A stretch of 64,000 nt of DNA, taken from contig NZ_CP108131.1 of assembly GCF_036203305.1 (NCBI RefSeq), forward strand, positions 2,108,001-2,172,000, read 5' to 3'. Shown here piece after piece: positions 53,175-61,614 of the stretch; positions within the stretch are counted from its first letter, which is position 1, and each line of letters begins with the position of its first letter. Under the pieces are notes generated by a model that was not told the origin of the DNA, searched no databases, and worked only from the letters and a program-made list of their open reading frames with translations. This DNA is from Streptomyces sp. NBC_00190 (GTDB lineage Bacteria > Actinomycetota > Actinomycetes > Streptomycetales > Streptomycetaceae). The position numbers were made by a program, and so were the translations under genes.

Positions 53175-53396
53175 ATGCCGAAGCCGCACGGGTTCTCGTA
53201 CCGACAGCACCAGGACGACTCCGTCGTCATCACCCACCAGGGCCGCACCGCGGCGACCCTGCGCGGGGGCCGGGCCGCCACGTTCCTGGCCGCGGTGGGG
53301 TCCGGCGACGCGCAGCTCGTCATGGCCCGCTGGACCGGCGCCTACAAGTTCGGCAACGAGCGCACGGCGAGGAACCACCCCCGCAACCGGCGCTGA
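53175..53396 (+). CDS. Small conserved hypothetical protein
   Basis: A 73-aa basic protein (MPKPHGFSYRQHQDDSVVIT at its start, then a strand GRTAATLRGGRAATFLAAV and a Lys/Arg/Asn-rich tail). No known domain is visible. Similar short proteins occur in Streptomyces. It lies between the aldehyde dehydrogenase and the TerD gene on the same strand, with no overlap to either. ATG at 53175 is the first plausible start. Confidence 0.6.
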   Translation: MPKPHGFSYRQHQDDSVVITHQGRTAATLRGGRAATFLAAVGSGDAQLVMARWTGAYKFGNERTARNHPRNRR

Positions 53397-53460
53397 CCCC
53401 GGCCGGAATCTCACGCGAAAGTAAGGGAACGGCAAAGCACCTCCGGTCGTTCTCCAGGGC

Positions 53461-54714
53461 ATGACCGCTATGACCCCTGGATCCAACCTGCCGCTCAATG
53501 CCGTCCGTGTGACGGTGGACGTGGCTGCCCCGGTGCGGCTCGACGTGTCGGGGCTCCTCCTCACGGCGGACGGCAAGGTGCGCTCCGACGCCGACTTCAT
53601 CTTCTACAACCAGCCCTCCGGGCCCGGTGTGACGTACCGGTCCGGCGGCGGTGCGGCACCGGACTCGATCACCGTGGACACCGGCGCGCTGCCCCCGGGC
53701 ATCGAGCGGATCGTGGTCACGGCCAGCCCCGACGCGGCCGGGCAGACCTTCCAGGGCATCGAGCCCACCGCCACCGTGCGCAACGCGGACGGCGGAGCGG
53801 TGATCGCCACCTTCACCCCGCCGCAGCTGGGGACCGAGACCGCGCTCGTCGTCGTCGAGGTCTACCAGCGCGGCGGCATGTGGAAGGTGCGCGCGGTCGG
53901 CCAGGGGTACGCGAACGGCCTCGCCGGCATCGCCACCGACTTCGGGGTCTCCGTGGACGACGAGCCGGCCGCCGCGCCCGCCGCCGCTCCCGTCGCCCCG
54001 CCCGCGCCCGCGGCACCGCCCGCCCCGCCGGTCTCCTACCCGGCCTCCCCCTGGCTCGGCGGCGCCACCACACCCGCCGCCCCGCCGGTCCCCGCCGCCC
54101 CCGCACCGGTCCCGGCCGCCGCCCCGCCCGCCGGAGGGAAGATCAACCTCGACAAGGGCCGGGTCACCCTCCAGAAGAACCAGACCGTCTCCCTGGTCAA
54201 GGGCGGCCGCCCGCTGCTCTCCCAGGTCAAGATGGGCCTCGGCTGGGAGCCCGCCTTCGGCGGCCGGGACATCGACCTCGACGCCTCGGTCATCGCGTTC
54301 GGCCCCCAGCGCAACCACATCGACAGCTGCTACTTCGGCAAGCTGTCCATCCTCGGCGGCGCGATCAAGCACTCGGGCGACAACCTGACGGGCGAGGGAG
54401 CGGGCGACGACGAGGTGATCGTCGTGGATCTGGGCCGGCTCCCCGCCGAGGCGACGGGGCTGGTCTTCACGGTCAACTCCTTCTCCGGCCAGAAGTTCAC
54501 CGAGGTGGCCAAGGCCTACTGCCGTCTGATCGACGCGGCGAGCGGCGAGGAGCTGGTGCGCTTCGACCTCACCGGCGCCGAACCGCAGACCGGGGTCATG
54601 ATGGCGAAGCTGATCAAGCAGTTCACCGGCGAGTGGGAGATGACGGCCATGGGCGACTTTGTGAAGTCCCGCACAGTGCGCGGCATGGTCAAACCCGCCT
54701 CGCAGGCACTCTGA
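53461..54714 (+). CDS. Two-domain TerD/TerA family stress protein
   Basis: A 417-aa protein. Residues ~5-165 form a divergent first TerD domain (VRLDVSGLLLTADGKVRSDA with the later YNQPS-type segment and strand IERIVVTASPD). A ~60-residue Ala/Pro linker follows. The second, more canonical TerD domain (~235-400) has VSLVKGGRPLLSQVKMGLGW, DIDLDASVIAFG, with the calcium-binding Asp pattern, and GDDEVIVVDLGRLP. Tellurite/stress Ter proteins act in cytoplasmic stress complexes. ATG 53461 or 53470 is possible. A potential three-way-junction RNA structure follows the stop. Confidence 0.88.
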   Translation: MTAMTPGSNLPLNAVRVTVDVAAPVRLDVSGLLLTADGKVRSDADFIFYNQPSGPGVTYRSGGGAAPDSITVDTGALPPGIERIVVTASPDAAGQTFQGIEPTATVRNADGGAVIATFTPPQLGTETALVVVEVYQRGGMWKVRAVGQGYANGLAGIATDFGVSVDDEPAAAPAAAPVAPPAPAAPPAPPVSYPASPWLGGATTPAAPPVPAAPAPVPAAAPPAGGKINLDKGRVTLQKNQTVSLVKGGRPLLSQVKMGLGWEPAFGGRDIDLDASVIAFGPQRNHIDSCYFGKLSILGGAIKHSGDNLTGEGAGDDEVIVVDLGRLPAEATGLVFTVNSFSGQKFTEVAKAYCRLIDAASGEELVRFDLTGAEPQTGVMMAKLIKQFTGEWEMTAMGDFVKSRTVRGMVKPASQAL

Positions 54715-54720
54715 GCAGGT

Positions 54721-54802
54721 GGGCGGGCACAAGGAGCCATCAGGCCCCGTCGCGGGTGATGGATGCCACCCGTAATCCGGAGGTGGCTGTCAGTGCCCGC
54801 CC
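54721..54802 (+). ncRNA. Candidate structured RNA element (three-way junction) after terD
   Basis: Outer stem GGGCGGGCAC (54721-54730) pairs perfectly with GTGCCCGCCC (54793-54802). Enclosed are hairpin A, CCATCA (54737-54742) with TGATGG (54757-54762), and hairpin B, GCCACC (54765-54770) with GGTGGC (54782-54787). It starts 6 bp after the TerD stop and ends 14 bp before a small ORF. It could be a terminator, a leader control element or chance in GC-rich DNA. Confidence 0.35.
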
Positions 54803-54816
54803 GTAGCCTTGAACCC

Positions 54817-54993
54817 ATGCACCAGTCACTCACCCCCGCGGGGCCCGCCCGCCCGTCCGCCGCCGAGGCGAACGAGGCGATACGGCACCTTGTCGAGACC
54901 CGGGTGGACGGCGAGTGGCCCTCGGAGGCGTACGAATTCCTTCTCGCCGAGTGGGCCGAGGCCTCCCGCGCGGAGGTTTCCGCGGCCCGGTAG
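54817..54993 (+). CDS. Small Ala/Glu-rich hypothetical protein
   Basis: A 58-aa acidic protein from ATG 54817. AEANEAIRHLVETRVDGEWP followed by a Glu/Trp-rich helix (YEFLLAEWAEASRAE) suggests a single helical bundle. A TAGCCT -10-like hexamer lies 8 bases before the ATG and no ribosome site is visible, so translation may be leaderless. Homologous short proteins are common in Streptomyces, but function is unknown. Tandem repeats follow the stop. Confidence 0.6.
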   Translation: MHQSLTPAGPARPSAAEANEAIRHLVETRVDGEWPSEAYEFLLAEWAEASRAEVSAAR

Positions 54994-55004
54994 GCGCGGC
55001 CCCG

Positions 55005-55068
55005 GGACCGCCAGAGGCCCGGACCGCCGCAGGCCCGGACCGCCAGAGGCCCGGACCGCCGCAGGCCC
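55005..55068. repeat. 16-bp tandem repeat, four alternating units
   Basis: Two variants of a 16-bp unit, GGACCGCCAGAGGCCC and GGACCGCCGCAGGCCC, alternate A-B-A-B, so a 32-bp block is duplicated. It is intergenic, between a 58-aa ORF and the stop of the DUF839 gene. Confidence 0.9.
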
Positions 55069-55085
55069 GGAGCCCCGTCGGCCCC

Positions 55086-55133
55086 GGACCCGCCCGGTCT
55101 CGGACCCGCCCGGTCTCGGACCCGCCCGGTCCC
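55086..55133. repeat. 16-bp tandem repeat, three units
   Basis: Three consecutive GGACCCGCCCGGTCTC-type units (third with one change), 17 bp after the first array and with the same period. Confidence 0.9.
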
Positions 55134-55146
55134 GCGTGCGCAGGCG

Positions 55147-56586
55147 TCAGTGAGCGCGCCGCCACGGCCCGGTGATCGCCAGCATGATGCCCGGCTCCTG
55201 GATGTTGGCGTACAGCGTGCGCCCGTCCGGGGAGAAGCAGACACCGGTGAACTCCGAGTACTCCGGCTTCTCGGCGGTGCCGATGTTCAGCTCGTTGCGG
55301 GCCAGCGGGTAGGTGCGGCCCGATTCGGTCGCGCCGAACAGGTGCTGCAGGCCCGAGCCGTCCTCCGCGATGACGAGGCCTCCGTACGGGGACACGGTGA
55401 TGTTGTCGGGGCCGTCGTAGCCGCCGTCCGCCGCCGGGTCCGCGTTGATCCCGATCAGGACGTTCAGCCGGATCGTGCGCCGCTTGGGATCGTAGAACCA
55501 CACCTGGCCGTCGTGGGCCGCGCCCGGGCTCTCCTCACGGGCGTAGGAGGAGACGAAGTACGCGCCGCCGTCGGCCCACCACATGCCCTCCAGCTTGCGC
55601 GCCCGCGTCACGGCGCCCTCGCCGAACTGCTTGCGCACCGGCACGGTCCGCGCGTCGCGGTCCGCCACGTCCACCCAGTCGACCCCGTAGACGGTACCGA
55701 TCTTCGTCGCGCGCGAGAGGTCGTCGACGAACCGGCCCGAGCTGTCGATGCACTTGGCGGCCTGGAGCACACCGGCGTCGGCGGCGAGGGTACGGAACTT
55801 GCCGCGCCCGTGGCGGAAGCCGGCCGGCGGGGTCCAGCGGTAGAGCAGGCCGTTGGGGCCGGAGGCGTCCTCGGTCAGGTAGGCGTGGCCGTGGCGCGGG
55901 TCGATGACCACGGCCTCGTGCGCGTACCGCCCGAACGCCTTGATCGGCTGCGGGTCGCGGTTGGCGCGGCGGTCGTGCGGGTCGACCTCGAAGACGTAGC
56001 CGTGGTCCTTGGTCATGCCGTTCTTGCCGGCCAGGTCCTCGGTCTCCTCGCAGGTGAGCCAGGTGTCCCAGGGGGTGGAGCCGCCCGCGCAGTTGGTCGA
56101 CGTACCGGCGACGCCCACCCACTCGGCGACCTCGCCGCCGCGCCGGACCTCGACGACCGTGCAGCCGCCGGCCGCGGCCGGGTCGTAGACCAGGCCCTCG
56201 GTGAGCGGGACGGGGTGGGCCCAGCTCTCCCGCTTGCCCTTGAGCTCGTGGTTGTTGACGAGGAGGGTGACCCCGCGGTGGCCCTCGAAGGCGGCGGTCC
56301 CGTCGTGGTTGGACGGGGTGATCTCGCCGGAGTCCAGCTTGGTGACCCCGCTGTGCGTGATCACGCGGTAGGCGAATCCCGCGGGGAGGGCGAGGAGGCC
56401 GGCCGGGTCGGCGACGAGGGGGCCGTAGCCGGGCTCGCAGGGCCGTCCGTGCTCGTCGCGGCGGGGGCCGTCCTCGGCCGCCAGCGCGCCCGGGGCGGTG
56501 GCCAGGGCGCCGACCGTCCCGGTGAGCGCGACTCCCGCTCCGGCGAGGACGGTGCGGGCGGTGAAGTCTCTGCGGCTGAGCGGCAT
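55147..56586 (-). CDS. Tat-exported DUF839 (PhoX-like) protein
   Basis: A 479-aa secreted protein. The N-terminus MPLSRRDFTARTVLAGAG is a twin-arginine signal; the signal ends near ALAA. The mature domain is a beta-propeller of the PhoX/DUF839 family: GGSTPWDTWLTCEE (with the ligands expected for Ca-Fe PhoX phosphatases), GRYAHEAVVIDP, KLEGMWW and EFTGVCFSPDGRTLYANIQ. PhoX enzymes are extracellular phosphatases; DUF839 relatives may have other activities. ATG 56586 has GGAG nine bases upstream. It is monocistronic; nothing was seen in 56587-56768. Confidence 0.88.
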   Translation of the reverse strand: MPLSRRDFTARTVLAGAGVALTGTVGALATAPGALAAEDGPRRDEHGRPCEPGYGPLVADPAGLLALPAGFAYRVITHSGVTKLDSGEITPSNHDGTAAFEGHRGVTLLVNNHELKGKRESWAHPVPLTEGLVYDPAAAGGCTVVEVRRGGEVAEWVGVAGTSTNCAGGSTPWDTWLTCEETEDLAGKNGMTKDHGYVFEVDPHDRRANRDPQPIKAFGRYAHEAVVIDPRHGHAYLTEDASGPNGLLYRWTPPAGFRHGRGKFRTLAADAGVLQAAKCIDSSGRFVDDLSRATKIGTVYGVDWVDVADRDARTVPVRKQFGEGAVTRARKLEGMWWADGGAYFVSSYAREESPGAAHDGQVWFYDPKRRTIRLNVLIGINADPAADGGYDGPDNITVSPYGGLVIAEDGSGLQHLFGATESGRTYPLARNELNIGTAEKPEYSEFTGVCFSPDGRTLYANIQEPGIMLAITGPWRRAH

Positions 56587-56768
56587 CGGGTCTCCAGGGG
56601 TGGGGAGGTGGTGCGCCTGTCGTGCGGTCGTCGGCGCACACGCTCCCGCCCACACGTGAACGGCGGCTGAACTACCCGGTAAGAGGAGCCGACCCCTTGC
56701 CCGCGGGCGGAATGGCCAACTCCGGCCCAGGATCGGCTCATTGTCGACACCCCGTCACGACTGCCCCG

Positions 56769-58283
56769 TCACGGCCGCCGGGAGCGCGCCTTGAACGCGG
56801 CCTTGCGGGCCTCCTTCGCCGCCTTCTTGTCCGGGTGCAGCCGCCCCATCGCCTCCAGGACGTACGCCGTCGCCGGGTGCTCCACCCGCCACACCTGCTC
56901 GAAGAACCCCGTGTGATGGGCGGTCAGGGTCTCCATCAGCAGCGGCAGCTCCTCGGTCTCCCCGTCGGCGGCCAGCTGCGCGGCGATCGTGTCGACCGTC
57001 AGCCAGAACACCATCGCCCCGTCCGGCGCCGGTACGTCGCCCACCCCGCGTTCGGCCAGCCAGACCCGGGCGAGCCCGCCCAGCTCCGGGTCGTCCAGCA
57101 CCGCGCGGACCGCGGGCTCGGCCTCCGGCCCGGCGGGTGCGAGGGCCTGCTGGCAGCGCAGCCGACGCAGCGGGGCGCCCTCGTCGTCACCGCGCGCGGC
57201 GTCCAGCAGCTCGGCCACGGCCTCGGGGACCTCGCGTCCGGCCAGCCACGCCTCGATCTCGGCCTCGGCCGCGCTCTCGGGGTAGTAGGAGACGGCGTCG
57301 AGCAGCGCGTCCGCACCCTTGTCGGCCAGGTCGCCGACGGCGGGGACCTCGACCCCGGCCTCCAGCATCCGGGCGCGGATCCCGTACAGCCCGAGCGGGG
57401 TCAGGCGGACCATCCCGTAGCGGGAGACGTCCTCGTCGGCGTCGTCCCGGCCGGCGGCGGTGCCGGAGGTGATCCGCTCGTCGTCCGCCTCCGTCATCAG
57501 CTCCTCGTCGACGGGCCGGAACTCGACCAGCCCGATGGGCTCCAGCTGCCGGAACTGGTCGTCGAGGCGCATCATCGCGTCGGAGACCTGCTCCAGCACG
57601 GCGTCGGTCGGCGCGCCCATGCCGTCGGGCATCACCATGGACGCGGCGAGCACGGGCAGCGGAACCGGGCGGTCCGCCGCTCCGCCCTCGGAGACGGTGA
57701 GCAGGTAGAGATTGGCGAGGACCCCGTCGAGGAAGTCCGCCTCGCGCCGCGGGTTCCAGTCCAGCTGGTCGAAGTCGATCTCGCCGCCCGCGTCCAGCGC
57801 GTCGACCAGGTCGTCCAGATCGGGCACGGCCGCGTCGGCCAGTACGGAGTCCAGCGCGGCCAGCCACAGGTCGAGTACGTCGCCGGGCGCGCCGCTCGTC
57901 ACCAGCGCCAGGTCCTCACCGGGCAGGGCGGTGCCGGACGCCTCCTCGCCGCCGTCGGCCCCTTCTTCGCCCTCGGCACCCTCGCCCCGGTCCTCCTCCG
58001 GCTCGGTGACGTCGACCAGCCCGGTGTCCACGGCCACGCGCCAGGCCTGGCTCGCGTACACCACGGCGTCCGCGTCGGCGACGTCGAGGCCGAGTGCCGC
58101 GGCGGCCTCGGGGAGTTGGGCGGCGACGAGTTCGCCGCCGATGTCGATGCGGGTGCCGGGCCCGGCCCAGCGGGCCAGCCGTACGGCGTGGGCGAACAGC
58201 GGGGCGACGAGGGCGTCGCGGGCCAGTTCCGCATCGGGGTGCAGCCGTACCGGCGGCAGCGTGGGGTGCGGCTCTGCGGACAT
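56769..58283 (-). CDS. Helical (HEAT-like) repeat protein, paralogue of the gene at 25831-27279
   Basis: A 504-aa acidic protein. An N-terminal helical region is followed by a strongly acidic insert (EEDRGEGAEGEEGADGGEE, ~110-130) and a C-terminal block that matches the earlier gene: AVAELLDAARGDDEG, then GLARVWLAERGV and HPATAYVLEAMGRLHPD before a Lys/Arg-rich end. It keeps the same order of C-terminal helices but lacks the Arg/Pro-rich start. No enzymatic motif is seen. It is probably cytoplasmic. ATG at 58283 (MSAEPHP) is the start. Confidence 0.72.
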   Translation of the reverse strand: MSAEPHPTLPPVRLHPDAELARDALVAPLFAHAVRLARWAGPGTRIDIGGELVAAQLPEAAAALGLDVADADAVVYASQAWRVAVDTGLVDVTEPEEDRGEGAEGEEGADGGEEASGTALPGEDLALVTSGAPGDVLDLWLAALDSVLADAAVPDLDDLVDALDAGGEIDFDQLDWNPRREADFLDGVLANLYLLTVSEGGAADRPVPLPVLAASMVMPDGMGAPTDAVLEQVSDAMMRLDDQFRQLEPIGLVEFRPVDEELMTEADDERITSGTAAGRDDADEDVSRYGMVRLTPLGLYGIRARMLEAGVEVPAVGDLADKGADALLDAVSYYPESAAEAEIEAWLAGREVPEAVAELLDAARGDDEGAPLRRLRCQQALAPAGPEAEPAVRAVLDDPELGGLARVWLAERGVGDVPAPDGAMVFWLTVDTIAAQLAADGETEELPLLMETLTAHHTGFFEQVWRVEHPATAYVLEAMGRLHPDKKAAKEARKAAFKARSRRP

Positions 58284-58582
58284 GGGGCGGTTCTCCTCGC
58301 GGACGCGGTGGGGCGGGGTGACACGGGGCCGTGACGTCCCGTCGGTCCGTCGGACGGCCGACCTTGCCAGGCGACCCAGCGTAGACGCATTTCGGGCGGG
58401 TCCGACGGGTCATCCCCTTTGGTTCATCCCACAGTCGGCTGCCGTATTCCCTGGAGGCCTTGACAACTTTGGCTGCCACACAGGAAATTGACGCGCGTAG
58501 ATGTTTCGGGAGCCGCAAGTCTCCCGCAGATCTCCTGCCGCAACACCGCCGTCTCCCTCATCCCACACCGGAGTTCCCGCTC

Positions 58583-60421
58583 ATGCGCTCCTCGCATCCC
58601 CGTTCCGCCGCCGTCTCGGCCCTCGTCGCCACCGCGCTGGCCACCGGCTTGCTGGCGGGCTCGGCCGACGCGGCCGAAGGCTCCGCCGCCGGTCAGGTAC
58701 GCATCCACGACATTCAGGGCACCACCCGGATATCCCCGCTCGTCGGCAAGCAGGTCTCGGATGTCGAGGGCATCGTGACGGGCGTGCGCACGTACGGCTC
58801 GCGCGGCTTCTGGATCCAGGACCCCGACGCCGACGACAACGCCGCCACCAGCGAGGGCGTGTTCGTCTTCACCAGCTCGGTCCCGACCGTCGCCGTGGGC
58901 GACGCGGTCAAGGTCTCCGGCACGGTCGGCGAGTACGTCCCGGGCGGCCTCAGCTCGGGCAACCAGTCGGCGACCCAGATATCCAAGCCGGTCGTCACGG
59001 TGGTCTCCTCGGGCAACGCGCTGCCCGAGGCCACCGCGGTCAACGAGTACACGGTGCCCGCCGAGTACGCCCCGGCCGGCGACCCGGCCGCCGGAGGCAG
59101 CATCAACGGCCTGGCCCTGGACCCCTCGCGCTACGCCCTGGACTACTACGAGTCCCTTGAGGGCATGAACGTCAAGATCGGCACCTCGCGCGTGGTCGGC
59201 GCCACCGACCCGTACTCGGAGCTGTGGGTCACCGTGAAGGGCTGGGAGAACACCGCCAAGCGAGGCGGGACCATCTACGGCTCCTACGAGTCCCAGAACA
59301 CGGGCCGCCTCCAGATCCAGCAGCTCGCGCCCGTCGCGCAGCAGCCCTTCCCGGTGGCCAACGTCGGCGACAAGCTGACCGGCGTCACCGAAGGCCCGCT
59401 GGACTTCAACCAGTTCGGCGGCTACACGCTGGCGGCCCGCACCCTCGGCACCGTCAAGGCGGGCACCCTCGCCCCCGAGAAGACCAAGCCGCAGGCCGAG
59501 CAAGAGCTCGCGGTGGCCACGTACAACGTCGAGAACCTCGACCCGACCGACCCGCAGGCGAAGTTCGACGCGCTGGCGAAGGCGGTCGTCGAGAACCTGG
59601 CCTCCCCCGACATCCTCGCCCTGGAGGAGATCCAGGACGACAACGGCGCCAAGAACGACGGCACGGTCTCGGCCGAGCAGACGCTCACGAAGTTCACCGC
59701 GGCGATCGCGGCGGCGGGCGGCCCGGCCTACCAGTGGCGGACCGTCAACCCCGAGGACAAGAAGGACGGCGGCGAGCCCGGCGGCAACATCCGCCAGGTG
59801 TTCCTCTTCAACCCGGAGCGGGTCTCCTTCACCGAGCGCGCCCCGGGCGACGCGGTGACGGCGACCGGCGTGGTCAAGGAGAACGGCAAGGCCGCCCTGA
59901 CCCACTCCCCCGGCCGGATCGACCCCGCGAACCCCGCGTGGGCCGACAGCCGCAAGCCGCTGGCGGGCGAGTTCGTCTTCCGCGGCAAGACGGTCTTCGT
60001 GATCGCCAACCACTTCGGCTCCAAGGGCGGCGACGAGGGCCTGACCTCGCACCACCAGCCGCCGGTCCGCTCCTCGGAGGCCAAGCGGCTGCTCCAGGCG
60101 CAGGCCGTGAACGGCTTCGTGAAGGAGGTCCTGGCGGCGGAGAAGAACGCGAACGTCCTCGTCCTCGGCGACATCAACGACTTCGAGTTCTCGGCGACGA
60201 CGAACGCGCTGGCCGACGGTGGGGCGCTGTACCCGGCGATCAAGTCGCTGCCGAAGGCGGAGCGGTACTCGTACGTCTACCAGGGCAACGCGCAGGTTCT
60301 GGACCAGATCCTGACCAGCCCGGCGATCAAGCACTTCACCTACGACAGCGTGCACATCAACGCGGAGTTCTCGGCGCAGAACAGCGACCACGACCCGCAG
60401 GTGCTGCGCTTCAAGCCGTAG
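58583..60421 (+). CDS. Secreted endonuclease/exonuclease/phosphatase family nuclease (ExeM/NucH-like)
   Basis: A 612-aa precursor. Residues 1-30 are a signal peptide ending near SADAAEG. An OB-fold-like domain (~35-130) contains VGKQVSDVEGIVTGVRTYG. The EEP nuclease domain (~310-610) has ATYNVENLDP, DILALEEIQDDNG (catalytic Glu), ANHFGSKGGDEG, LGDINDFEFS and NSDHDPQV. It would degrade extracellular DNA. ATG at 58583 with GGAG upstream is chosen over a frame extending to 58460. The stop TAG begins a TAG-CAG-TAG-CAG-TAG-CCG-TAG run, giving four in-frame stops. Confidence 0.92.
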   Translation: MRSSHPRSAAVSALVATALATGLLAGSADAAEGSAAGQVRIHDIQGTTRISPLVGKQVSDVEGIVTGVRTYGSRGFWIQDPDADDNAATSEGVFVFTSSVPTVAVGDAVKVSGTVGEYVPGGLSSGNQSATQISKPVVTVVSSGNALPEATAVNEYTVPAEYAPAGDPAAGGSINGLALDPSRYALDYYESLEGMNVKIGTSRVVGATDPYSELWVTVKGWENTAKRGGTIYGSYESQNTGRLQIQQLAPVAQQPFPVANVGDKLTGVTEGPLDFNQFGGYTLAARTLGTVKAGTLAPEKTKPQAEQELAVATYNVENLDPTDPQAKFDALAKAVVENLASPDILALEEIQDDNGAKNDGTVSAEQTLTKFTAAIAAAGGPAYQWRTVNPEDKKDGGEPGGNIRQVFLFNPERVSFTERAPGDAVTATGVVKENGKAALTHSPGRIDPANPAWADSRKPLAGEFVFRGKTVFVIANHFGSKGGDEGLTSHHQPPVRSSEAKRLLQAQAVNGFVKEVLAAEKNANVLVLGDINDFEFSATTNALADGGALYPAIKSLPKAERYSYVYQGNAQVLDQILTSPAIKHFTYDSVHINAEFSAQNSDHDPQVLRFKP

Positions 60422-60459
60422 CAGTAGCAGTAGCCGTAGCCGCTTGACCCCTTGAGGCC

Positions 60460-60497
60460 GCAGAGGGCCCGGACGCCGTCCAGTCCGGGCCCTCTGC
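60460..60497. terminator. Terminator hairpin after the nuclease gene
   Basis: A perfect 15-bp stem GCAGAGGGCCCGGAC/GTCCGGGCCCTCTGC with an 8-nt loop, 38 bp past the nuclease stop and 13 bp before the next ATG. Confidence 0.85.
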
Positions 60498-60510
60498 CAC
60501 ACTCCTGGCC

Positions 60511-60966
60511 ATGATCTTCCGAATCGCCACCCGCGAGGACCTACCCGCCGTACTCGCCCTGCTGGCCGACGAGGAACGGGTCGTGGACCCGGCTTCGATC
60601 GTGGTCGACGAGGCGCTGGAGCGGGCCTTCGCCGCCATCGCGGCGGACGCGCGCAACGAGATGCTGGTCCTGACGGACGACGACGGCGCCGTGGTGCTGG
60701 GCTGCCTCCAGCTGACGTACATCCCGGGCCTGGGCCAGGGCGGCCGGGACCGGGCGCTGGTGGAGGCGGTACGGATCCGCCCGGACCGGCGGGGCGGAGG
60801 GCTGGGGGCGGAGCTGATGAAGTTGGCCGCCGACCGGGCCCGCGAGCGCGGCTGCGGCCTGGTCCAGCTGACCAGCAACAAGCGGCGCACGGCCGCCCAC
60901 CGCTTCTACGAGCGGCTGGGCTTCGCACGCAGCCACGAGGGCTTCAAGCTCTCGCTGGCGGACTGA
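60511..60966 (+). CDS. GNAT family N-acetyltransferase
   Basis: A 151-aa protein. VEAVRIRPDRRGGGLGAELM holds the acetyl-CoA loop and CGLVQLTSNKRRTAAHRFYERLGF the closing GNAT motif (Asn and Tyr of motif B). The body resembles acyltransferases acting on small amines. Start ATG 60511 is 13 bp after a strong terminator, with no clear ribosome site, so it may be leaderless or initiated from a promoter within the hairpin region. Substrate unknown. Confidence 0.88.
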   Translation: MIFRIATREDLPAVLALLADEERVVDPASIVVDEALERAFAAIAADARNEMLVLTDDDGAVVLGCLQLTYIPGLGQGGRDRALVEAVRIRPDRRGGGLGAELMKLAADRARERGCGLVQLTSNKRRTAAHRFYERLGFARSHEGFKLSLAD

Positions 60967-61091
60967 CATGGGCCGAAGTAGGGCCTTTAGGCCCTGGCGT
61001 GACGCTCGCCACATCTCTGCCGAATCGCCCGGTTGTGGTGTTGAGTAGCTCCACGCCACCCCGTCTTCACGCTCGTTTTTTGGAGGACCGC

Positions 61092-61346
61092 ATGTTCCCC
61101 TCCATCTCCCTCACCCAGGAAATCGGCCTCGCGGTCCTGCTGGCCGCCGCCCTCGTATGGCTCATCGGCCTCGGCCACATGCTCCGGGGCAGCCGCTTGC
61201 GCCACCCCGAGCCCGGCGCCTTCGAGGGCCTGTCGGTGATCCCGGCGCAGCGCGGCGCCGCCGCGCACCCGATGGAGGCCGTGGAGCTGACCGAAGCGGA
61301 GAAGGAGGCCTTCGCCGGCCTGGTCCGCAGGATCCCGCTGAGCTGA
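61092..61346 (+). CDS. Small single-helix membrane protein
   Basis: An 84-aa protein with one N-terminal transmembrane helix (~10-30: GLAVLLAAALVWLIGLGHML) and a cytoplasmic tail whose VELTEAEKEAFAGLVRRIP is a likely amphipathic helix. GGAGG lies six bases before the ATG. A very strong terminator follows. Function unknown. Confidence 0.72.
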   Translation: MFPSISLTQEIGLAVLLAAALVWLIGLGHMLRGSRLRHPEPGAFEGLSVIPAQRGAAAHPMEAVELTEAEKEAFAGLVRRIPLS

Positions 61347-61372
61347 TCGCCCGCCGGGCCCTTCGCGCAATC

Positions 61373-61411
61373 AAGCCCTCCACCTGCGGTTTCTCCGCAG
61401 GTGGAGGGCTT
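61373..61411. terminator. Terminator hairpin after the small membrane-protein gene
   Basis: A perfect 17-bp stem AAGCCCTCCACCTGCGG/CCGCAGGTGGAGGGCTT with loop TTTCT, 26 bp after the stop. Confidence 0.9.
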
Positions 61412-61436
61412 TGCGCTTCCAGGGCGCCGGTCGGGC

Positions 61437-61598
61437 GGCGGCGCCTACGGACCGCACACGTGCAAGCCCGGCTACATCTGGCGCAAGGGCTTCGACGGCG
61501 ACGCCCTGTGTGTCACGCCGGAAGAACGCTCGGCCGCCATGAACAAGGGCAAGCTGATCGACAACGGCCCGCACCTCAAGGGCATTCCGGGAAAGTGA
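61437..61598 (+). pseudogene. C-terminal remnant of a secreted actinobacterial protein (YGPxTCxxGYxWR type)
   Basis: The peptide GGGAYGPHTCKPGYIWRK then ALCVTPEERSAAM is the C-terminal extension typical of many secreted Streptomyces proteins. Here it is a stand-alone ~55-aa stretch ending ...KGIPGK with no body upstream in frame. It could be a very short peptide (open frame from 61401), but the lack of a signal or body favours a decayed 3' end. Confidence 0.5.
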
Positions 61599-61614
61599 CG
61601 GCGAGGAGCAGGCG

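Noticed and set aside
54994..55146. Possible CRISPR array in the tandem repeats
   Set aside because: Units are 16 bp, contiguous, without spacers, and no cas genes are present.
58407..58431. PHO-box-like GGTCATCCCC and GGTTCATCCC upstream of the nuclease
   Set aside because: The units are 14 bp apart, not 11, and only two are seen.
58460..58582. N-terminal extension of the nuclease from 58460
   Set aside because: It lacks signal-peptide character and the ATG at 58583 has a ribosome site followed by a clear signal peptide.
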